DNA from: Comamonadaceae bacterium
GTDB taxonomy: Bacteria; Pseudomonadota; Gammaproteobacteria; Burkholderiales; Burkholderiaceae_C
Direction of reading: 5' to 3'
Length of the DNA: 5,340 bases
Assembly (NCBI GenBank): GCA_947451445.1
Contig: CANFZJ010000230.1
Coordinates: 1 to 5,340, forward strand
In this document: positions 1 to 4,156 of the stretch, piece after piece
Layout of the letters: each line of letters begins with the position of its first letter
Position numbering within the stretch: position 1 is the first letter of the stretch
Notes under the pieces: model-generated
What the model was told of the DNA's origin: nothing
Database searches by the model: none
The model's input: the letters and a program-made list of their open reading frames with translations, nothing else
Translations under genes and position numbers: made by a program

Positions 1-109
1 CTCGGGCAAGGCGCAGGCTTTGATGGACACGCTGGTGGGTTTGTTTGCACCCACGCAGGTGGACCAGCACAGCTTGCAGCGCGGTGCAAACATCGCATGG
101 CAGGCATGA
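1..109 (+). CDS. C-terminal end of an unidentified protein (partial, 5' end outside window)
   Basis: An open frame enters from the left edge (first full codon at position 2) and runs 35 codons to a TGA at 107-109. The visible tail includes ALMDTLVGLF and ends in NIAWQA. Most codons end in G or C, as in the confirmed genes downstream, which argues for a real coding end rather than chance. I do not recognise the family and no motif is visible. The roughly 97 bases between its stop and the next gene carry an AT-rich promoter-like stretch, so it is probably not in the same operon as the toxin-antitoxin pair. Confidence 0.4.
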   Translation, partial: SGKAQALMDTLVGLFAPTQVDQHSLQRGANIAWQA

Positions 110-148
110 AACCCCACAGACAAGGTGCGAGAAGACATCAAATAACAG

Positions 149-177
149 TTGTTTGGTAGGTATTTAATAATTAAACT
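149..177 (+). promoter_or_regulatory. Candidate sigma-70-type promoter of the toxin-antitoxin cassette
   Basis: A TTGTTT box at 149-154 is followed after exactly 17 bases by TAAACT at 172-177. This is a reasonable -35/-10 pair in an AT-rich island that stands out from the GC-rich surroundings. Transcription would start near 184, leaving a leader of about 20 bases before the ATG at 207. The -10 hexamer overlaps the palindrome at 163-175. The call rests on consensus resemblance and position only. Confidence 0.45.
163..175. promoter_or_regulatory. Perfect 13-bp palindrome, candidate operator
   Basis: TTTAAT-A-ATTAAA is a perfect inverted repeat around a single central base. It lies in the spacer and overlaps the -10 of the candidate promoter, about 30 bases upstream of the antitoxin-like gene. 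Type II antitoxins commonly repress their own operon by binding palindromes at the -10 region, so this is the natural candidate operator. AT-rich DNA forms short palindromes fairly easily by chance, so confidence is moderate. Confidence 0.4.
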
Positions 178-206
178 GCGCTCTCACCCATCTCCGAAGC
201 GCCGCC

Positions 207-674
207 ATGCAAACCCTGAACCTCGCACAACTCAAAACGGCCACCCTCGCGGGCGGCGTGACCGGCATTACCCTGCGCGGCGATGGCGCAGCGTTTGTGG
301 TGAACGTGCACACCCAGCGTGGCGAAGCCATCATGGTCACCTCGCGCCAGCAACCGCGCCGCTTTGCCGACCCCCGCAAAGCCCTGCAAGTGCTGCGCAG
401 CACCGGCTGGAACGAATGCCGCCTGGATGCCACCCAGTGGCGGCCCGAAGACAGCGCCCTGGAGCGCACCGCCCGCCCCGACCGCAGCATGGCCCTCAAA
501 GCCGCCCACGAAGCCGCCCAAGCCGATGCAGACTACGACCGCTGGTTTCGGGCCAAGGTGCAGGCGTCACAGGATGGCATCCAAGACGGCAGCAACCGGG
601 TCTATACCGAAGCAGAGTGGAAGATCCGCCGCGCTGACATGATTGCCCGCATCAAGGCCCAGCAGACACTGTGA
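207..674 (+). CDS. Antitoxin-like protein with extra N-terminal domain (ParC/plasmid-partition-associated type)
   Basis: This 155-residue protein lies directly upstream of, and overlaps, a ParE/RelE-like toxin gene, so it is the presumed antitoxin. Two parts can be seen. Residues 1-80 look beta-rich and end in DPRKALQVLR and a DATQWRPE stretch. Residues about 95-155 are charged and helical, with YDRWFRAKVQ at 110-119. That motif resembles the C-terminal neutralising region of small ParD/RelB-like antitoxins found beside ParE toxins. The overall layout resembles proteins annotated on plasmids as ParC-family partition-associated proteins (from memory). At 155 residues it is about twice the length of a simple ParD, so the N-terminal part may supply DNA binding. 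The ATG at 207 gives the full N-terminal domain. No clear Shine-Dalgarno sequence precedes it, so initiation may be weak or nearly leaderless. The role is inferred from the partner gene and remembered similarity. Confidence 0.72.
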   Translation: MQTLNLAQLKTATLAGGVTGITLRGDGAAFVVNVHTQRGEAIMVTSRQQPRRFADPRKALQVLRSTGWNECRLDATQWRPEDSALERTARPDRSMALKAAHEAAQADADYDRWFRAKVQASQDGIQDGSNRVYTEAEWKIRRADMIARIKAQQTL

Positions 675-955
675 GCACGTGGCGCGCGGTGGGCAGGTCT
701 GACCAGTACCTGATGGACTTGATGGCCATGCACGACACGATTGCACAGGACAACCCCGATGCAGCCATGAACCTGTTTTTGGACATTGACGACCAAGTGA
801 CCCACTTGGCTAACCCTAACTTTCCCCGCCGCAAAGGCCGTAAACCTGGCACGCTGGAGTTAGTGGTGCATCCCAATTACATCGTCGTACTGGAGCAAAC
901 CGCCGCCACCGTGATCGCACTGGCGCTGCTGCACGTCGCCAAGCAATACCCCTAA
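671..955 (+). CDS. Type II toxin, ParE/RelE family
   Basis: The 94-residue product has the normal length and pattern of the ParE/RelE fold. An N-terminal helical pair contains NPDAAMNLFLDI (residues 28-39). It is followed by a basic GRKPGT turn (56-61), the strand LELVVHPNYIVVLEQ (62-76) and a final strand ending in LLHVAKQYP (86-94). The spaced GR..GT.ELV...Y.V and H..KQ.P signature is characteristic of the family. ParE members inhibit DNA gyrase and RelE members cleave ribosome-bound mRNA. The sequence looks closer to ParE, but the target cannot be settled here. It starts on GTG, whose bases form a GTGA overlap with the antitoxin stop (TGA 672-674). With only weak upstream Shine-Dalgarno similarity, translation is probably coupled to the antitoxin. 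No frameshift or truncation is seen, so the toxin looks intact. Confidence 0.85.
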   Translation: MSTWRAVGRSDQYLMDLMAMHDTIAQDNPDAAMNLFLDIDDQVTHLANPNFPRRKGRKPGTLELVVHPNYIVVLEQTAATVIALALLHVAKQYP

Positions 956-967
956 AATTTCAAGCCA

Positions 968-1022
968 AATAGACCTCCAGCGCATATAGAACCTGCGTAA
1001 GCAGCTATTATTTAAATAGCAA
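968..1022 (+). repeat. Dispersed hairpin repeat, copy 1
   Basis: This intergenic element lies between the toxin and SPFH genes. Its right half is a small hairpin, GCTATT (1004-1009) and AATAGC (1015-1020) around ATTTA. A second, weaker pairing is CGCA (981-984) with TGCG (994-997). It aligns without gaps to the reverse complement of 2111-2162 at 34 of 52 positions, including 19 of 22 in the core. Its last 21 bases match 4432-4452 at 18 of 21. It resembles a repeat common in Comamonadaceae intergenic regions (recognition only). The stem is AT-rich, so it would be a poor terminator for the toxin operon. I see no convincing promoter for the SPFH gene in the rest of this gap. Confidence 0.7.
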
Positions 1023-1083
1023 CGATATCCAAGCCATAACGGGTCGGCTACCATGCTCACCCACCCCCCAACCGGAGCACCCC

Positions 1084-2103
1084 ATGGCCTTGATGGACTT
1101 CATACGCAAACAGTTCATTGACATCATCCAGTGGACCGAAGACGCCGACGGCACACTGGCATGGCGCTTCCCCATGGCCGACATGGAGATCCAGAACGGC
1201 GGCTCGCTCACGGTGCGCGCATCGCAACTGGCGCTGTTCGTCAACGAAGGCCAGGTGGCCGACGTATTCGGCCCCGGCACACACAAGCTGACCACGCAAA
1301 CCCTGCCGCTGCTGACCTACTTGAAGAACTGGGACAAGCTGTTCGAGTCGCCCTTCAAAAGCGATGTTTACTTCTTCAGCACCCGCCAGCAGATGGACCA
1401 AAAGTGGGGCACGCCCCAGCCCATCACCATCCGCGACAAGGACTTTGGCGCGGTGCGGCTGCGCGCCTTTGGCAACTACAGTTTTCGCATAGCCTCGCCT
1501 GCGCTATTCCATACCGAGATTTCCGGCACCCGCGACACCTACGGCGTGGCCGACCTGGACGGCCAGCTGCGCGGGCTGGTGCTGCAAAACATCAGCACGG
1601 CGATTGCCAGCAGCGGCATCCCGTTTCTGGACCTGGCCGCCAACCAGCAGGTGTTTGCCCAGGCGCTCACCACCCAGCTGGCCCCCGAGTTCGCCAAGAT
1701 CGGCCTGCAGCTGGACGGCATGACGGTGCAAAACCTGTCCCTGCCCGAAGACCTGCAGAAAATTCTGGACCAAAAAATCGGCATGGGCATGGTCGGCAAC
1801 GACATGGGCAAGTTCATGCAATACCAGACCGCGCAGGCTATTCCCCGGTTTGCCGAAGGCGCGGGTGCAGGCGGCGGTATTGCCGGTGACGCCATGGGCC
1901 TGGGCGCAGGCGTGGCGCTGGGCCAGGTGCTGGCGCAGAACCTATCTGCAGGCTTGCAAGGTGGCGCGGCGGCTGCCGTGGGTATGAAGCCCGAAGAAGT
2001 CATGGCCACGCTGGAAAAACTGGGCGATTTGAAGAACAAAGGCATCCTGACGCAGGAAGAGTTCGACAGCAAAAAGGCCGAGTTGCTCAAAAAGCTGGTC
2101 TAA
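1084..2103 (+). CDS. SPFH/band-7 domain protein with C-terminal SHOCT domain (YdjI/virion-core-like)
   Basis: This 339-residue protein matches the bacterial SPFH proteins often labelled virion-core-protein-like. An amphipathic N-terminal helix (MDFIRKQFIDIIQW, residues 4-17) replaces a true membrane span and probably lies on the inner membrane. The SPFH domain covers about residues 28-225, with LALFVNEGQVADVFGPGTHKL (49-69) as the typical entry strands, a TYLK..W turn, and a helical end leading to KILDQKIGM. Residues 255-302 are Gly/Ala-rich and flexible. Residues about 303-338 (EEVMATLEKLGDLKNKGILTQEEFDSKKAELLKKL in outline) form a SHOCT domain, a short C-terminal oligomerisation module. The start is supported by GGAG at 1074-1077, six bases before the ATG. 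SPFH proteins form ring-like or cage-like membrane scaffolds, and this one is the first gene of a cluster of membrane proteins. Family assignment is strong; the specific function is not known. Confidence 0.92.
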   Translation: MALMDFIRKQFIDIIQWTEDADGTLAWRFPMADMEIQNGGSLTVRASQLALFVNEGQVADVFGPGTHKLTTQTLPLLTYLKNWDKLFESPFKSDVYFFSTRQQMDQKWGTPQPITIRDKDFGAVRLRAFGNYSFRIASPALFHTEISGTRDTYGVADLDGQLRGLVLQNISTAIASSGIPFLDLAANQQVFAQALTTQLAPEFAKIGLQLDGMTVQNLSLPEDLQKILDQKIGMGMVGNDMGKFMQYQTAQAIPRFAEGAGAGGGIAGDAMGLGAGVALGQVLAQNLSAGLQGGAAAAVGMKPEEVMATLEKLGDLKNKGILTQEEFDSKKAELLKKLV

Positions 2104-2110
2104 GCATTCA

Positions 2111-2162
2111 CTATGCTTTTCATAGCTGCCTGCGCAGGTACTACCTGCACCAGAGGCATAAA
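2111..2162 (-). repeat. Dispersed hairpin repeat, copy 2 (reverse orientation)
   Basis: This element fills most of the 85-base gap between the SPFH and DUF4178 genes. Read on the minus strand it aligns without gaps to 968-1019. It carries the same end hairpin with different bases: CTATG (2111-2115) pairs with CATAG (2121-2125). The different but still paired stem suggests the structure, not just the sequence, is kept. Inside it is a perfect 15-base palindrome, GCAGGTA-C-TACCTGC (2134-2148). Between two genes of one probable operon it could be an RNA processing or attenuation site, but nothing shows this directly. Confidence 0.65.
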
Positions 2163-2188
2163 ACACGTAAAAACTCTGCGCACGACCT

Positions 2189-3685
2189 GTGGCGCAAAGT
2201 AGCCCCCCACGCGCCTACCGTGCGCCCTGCCCTGGCTGCGGCGCACCGGTCGGCTTTTTAAGCGCGCAGTCCACCCACGCTGTCTGCGCCTACTGCCACA
2301 GCACGGTGGTGCGCAGTGGCGAAGTGCTGTCGCGCATCGGCAAAATGGCCGAGCTGTTCGACGACCACAGCCCCCTGCAGCTGCAGGCCAGCGGCACCTG
2401 GAAGGGCAAGGCATTCACCCTGGTCGGCCGCCTGCAGTACCAATACGGCGAAGGCAGCTGGACCGAATGGCACGCGGTGCTGGCCGACGGCAGCAGCGCC
2501 TTTCTGGCCGAGGACAATGGGGCCTACGTCTTCAGCACACCCCAGCTAGCCCAGCGCGAGATGCCCGCGCCCGAGCAGTTTCGCGTCGGCGCGACCACTG
2601 CCATCAACGGCAAAAGCTTCAGCGTCGCGTCCAACCAAACGGTGGCGCTGCGGTCCGCCCAGGGCGAGCTGCCGCACCTGCCGGGTTTAGGTATGTCCTT
2701 CGCCATGGTCGAGCTGCGCAGTACCGACGGCGCAGTCCTCAGCGTGGACTACGGCGCGCAGCCGCCCAGCCTGGGCATCGGCAGCGCGGTGTTGCTGGAC
2801 GACTTGCAACTCAGCGGCCTGCGCAGCGAATCCGCCAAGGACGAAAAAGGCCGCCCGTTCGACTGCCCCAGCTGCGGCGCACCCGTCGCCCCGCTGCTGG
2901 CCACCAGCAAAAGCATCGCCTGCCCGGCCTGCCACAGCGTGATCGACCTGTCCGCAGGCATGGGCAGCGAACTGCGCCACGCGGTGCAAGACGAACCCGT
3001 GCAGCCGCTGATTCCGCTGGGCAGCATCGGCAAACTGCAGGGCGTGGACTGGCAGGTGGTGGGTTTTCAGCACCGCCTGGGGCAAGACCCGGCCGACCCC
3101 GACGAAGCCTTTGGCTGGGACGAATACCTGCTGTACAACCTGAGGCGCGGCTTTAGCTTTCTGGTCGATTCCACCGAAGGCTGGAGCGTGGTCAAACCGA
3201 TCACCGGCACGCCCGAGATGGCCAGCAACGGCCAAAGCGCCACCTATTTGGGCAGCCGCTACACGTTCAAAGAAAGCTACACGGCAGAAACCAGCTACGT
3301 GGCAGGCGAGTTCTACTGGCAGGTGCGGCGCGGCCAGAAGACGGGCAACCGCGACTTCACCAGCGGCAAAAGCCTGCTGTCGCTAGAGCAATCGGCGCAG
3401 GAAGTCACCTGGTCGGTCGGCAGCCAGATCGACAGCCAGCGGGTCGCCAGCGCCTTCCAGCTGGAGGGTAAAAAGGAACTGCTGCGGCGCAGCGATGCCA
3501 GCCCGGCCAGCGACGGCGTGAACGTGCGCACCATCGTGCTGCTGGTGCTGGTACTGCTGGTGTTTCTGTTCCTGTTCAGCCGCTGCTCCCGCTGCGACCC
3601 GCAGGTGGAAAACTGCGCATCGAGTAGCTACCGCACCTCCGGCGGCTCGTTCGGCGGCTTTTCCAGCGGCGGCGGACACAAATGA
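2189..3685 (+). CDS. Membrane-anchored protein with two zinc ribbons and two DUF4178-like units
   Basis: The 498-residue product has a repeated layout. The first zinc ribbon uses C14, C17, C33 and C36. A first DUF4178-like unit follows at about 66-210, with VGRLQYQYGEGSWTEW (79-94). A second zinc ribbon uses C226, C229, C245 and C248. A second DUF4178-like unit spans about 275-432, with VVGFQHRL (290-297), GWDEYLLYN and GEFYWQV. A single membrane span lies at about 447-464, then a short Cys-containing segment (C466, C469, C476) and a Gly/Ser-rich tail. With no signal peptide, the zinc ribbons should face the cytoplasm. Translation starts on GTG. An in-frame TAA at 2168-2170 closes the frame upstream, and the next ATG (2345) would delete the first zinc ribbon. 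No good Shine-Dalgarno is visible, so coupling to the upstream gene is possible. DUF4178 proteins recur beside SPFH, DUF350 and SpeE-like genes. The biochemical role is unknown. Confidence 0.9.
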   Translation: MAQSSPPRAYRAPCPGCGAPVGFLSAQSTHAVCAYCHSTVVRSGEVLSRIGKMAELFDDHSPLQLQASGTWKGKAFTLVGRLQYQYGEGSWTEWHAVLADGSSAFLAEDNGAYVFSTPQLAQREMPAPEQFRVGATTAINGKSFSVASNQTVALRSAQGELPHLPGLGMSFAMVELRSTDGAVLSVDYGAQPPSLGIGSAVLLDDLQLSGLRSESAKDEKGRPFDCPSCGAPVAPLLATSKSIACPACHSVIDLSAGMGSELRHAVQDEPVQPLIPLGSIGKLQGVDWQVVGFQHRLGQDPADPDEAFGWDEYLLYNLRRGFSFLVDSTEGWSVVKPITGTPEMASNGQSATYLGSRYTFKESYTAETSYVAGEFYWQVRRGQKTGNRDFTSGKSLLSLEQSAQEVTWSVGSQIDSQRVASAFQLEGKKELLRRSDASPASDGVNVRTIVLLVLVLLVFLFLFSRCSRCDPQVENCASSSYRTSGGSFGGFSSGGGHK

Positions 3686-3699
3686 CCATCTCCGCGCCC

Positions 3700-3811
3700 C
3701 TGCCTTACTCCCTCTCCCGCACGCGGGAGAGGGCTGGGGTGAGGGCGTCAATGGTCGAAAGCGGGGAGCCCTCACCCCGACCCTCTCCCCAAGGGAGAGG
3801 GAGTAAGGCAG
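3700..3811. repeat. Large nested palindrome, REP-like GGGAGAGGG/CCCTCTCCC element
   Basis: The arms 3700-3718 and 3793-3811 are perfect 19-base inverted repeats. A second pair, 3725-3745 and 3769-3789, matches at 19 of 21. Each half also folds alone: CCCTCTCCC (3710-3718) with GGGAGAGGG (3725-3733) around 6 bases, and 3781-3789 with 3793-3801 around 3 bases. The structure can therefore be one long hairpin or two stem-loops. This CCCTCTCCC/GGGTGAGGG family is widespread in proteobacterial intergenic regions (recognition). A T-run at 3817-3822 follows the right stem by about 15 bases, too far for a classical terminator. It lies between the DUF4178 and DUF350 genes, so it may tune expression or mRNA stability within the operon. 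Confidence 0.85.
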
Positions 3812-3822
3812 TCCTATTTTTT

Positions 3823-3830
3823 AAAGGAGA
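3823..3830 (+). promoter_or_regulatory. Strong Shine-Dalgarno site for the DUF350 gene
   Basis: AAAGGAGA ends five bases before the ATG at 3836 (GGAG core at 3826-3829). It is the strongest ribosome binding site in the window and fixes the start of this short gene. Its strength contrasts with the weak sites of the large neighbours, which suggests the small membrane protein is made in excess of them. Confidence 0.75.
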
Positions 3831-3835
3831 TTTGT

Positions 3836-4054
3836 ATGGAAGTTGAATGGTTGAAAGCCGGGGTGGTCCTCAGCTCGGTCGTTTTCGCGCTCATCGGCGT
3901 GGCGATTTTTGGGCTCTGCTTTGTGCTGATGGACAAGCTCACGCCCTACAAGCTGTGGGAAGAAATCATTGAAAAGCAAAACCTGGCGCTGGCCCTGGTC
4001 GTGGCGGCCATGTCGCTGGGGATTTGCATCATCGTGGCGGCTGCCATCCATTGA
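3836..4054 (+). CDS. Small two-helix inner-membrane protein, DUF350 family
   Basis: The 72-residue product has two hydrophobic helices at about residues 8-31 and 49-70. They are joined by a short polar loop, MDKLTPYKLWEEIIEKQNLA (residues 32-51). The second helix holds the LALALVVAAMSLGICIIVAAAI pattern typical of DUF350 (YjfL-like) proteins. Many DUF350 proteins have a tandem four-helix form near 130 residues; this is the single-unit form and probably works as an oligomer. DUF350 genes are frequent neighbours of DUF4178 and spermidine-synthase-like genes. The protein probably acts with them in the inner membrane, but no molecular activity is established. The start is supported by a strong Shine-Dalgarno site. 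Confidence 0.85.
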   Translation: MEVEWLKAGVVLSSVVFALIGVAIFGLCFVLMDKLTPYKLWEEIIEKQNLALALVVAAMSLGICIIVAAAIH

Positions 4055-4156
4055 TTCCGCTCCCCATTCAAGCCGATATGTCGTTGCTTCGCCAAGCCGC
4101 GGCAAGCTACTGTCTGCGGCTTCGCGCCTAATCTCGACTTGAATGGGAAGCGGAAT
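4054..4156. repeat. Long imperfect inverted repeat filling the DUF350-speE-like gap
   Basis: Bases 4054-4078 pair with 4132-4156 at 22 of 25 positions (mismatches at 4062/4148, 4073/4137 and 4077/4133). Inside, AAGCCGC (4094-4100) pairs with GCGGCTT (4116-4122), giving a second stem. The element begins at the last base of the DUF350 stop codon and ends inside the start codon of the next gene. It therefore spans the whole intergenic region. The right arm holds the GGGAAG ribosome-binding-like stretch (4145-4150) and most of the ATG at 4155. In mRNA the fold would hide the translation start. It could also be a small palindromic insertion; I did not find another copy in the window. Confidence 0.85.

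Noticed and set aside
149..637. 162-codon frame overlapping the antitoxin-like gene
   Set aside because: Its product is Arg/Pro/His-rich as expected for an off-frame read, and its start lies inside the candidate promoter.
1021..1083. Promoter for the SPFH operon
   Set aside because: TATTAT at 1006-1011 resembles a -10 box, but it lies within the repeat hairpin and no -35-like sequence is found at a suitable distance.
1539..2090. 183-codon minus-strand open frame opposite the SPFH gene
   Set aside because: Antisense shadow. The Ser/Pro/Cys-rich product has no family features, while the plus strand encodes a clear SPFH-SHOCT protein.
2467..3156. 229-codon plus-strand open frame inside the DUF4178 gene
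   Set aside because: Arg-rich shadow of the GC-rich coding frame with no recognisable motif or ribosome binding site.
3781..3822. Rho-independent terminator after the DUF4178 gene
   Set aside because: The stem is strong but the T-run begins about 15 bases after it, and a gene with a good ribosome binding site follows in the same direction.
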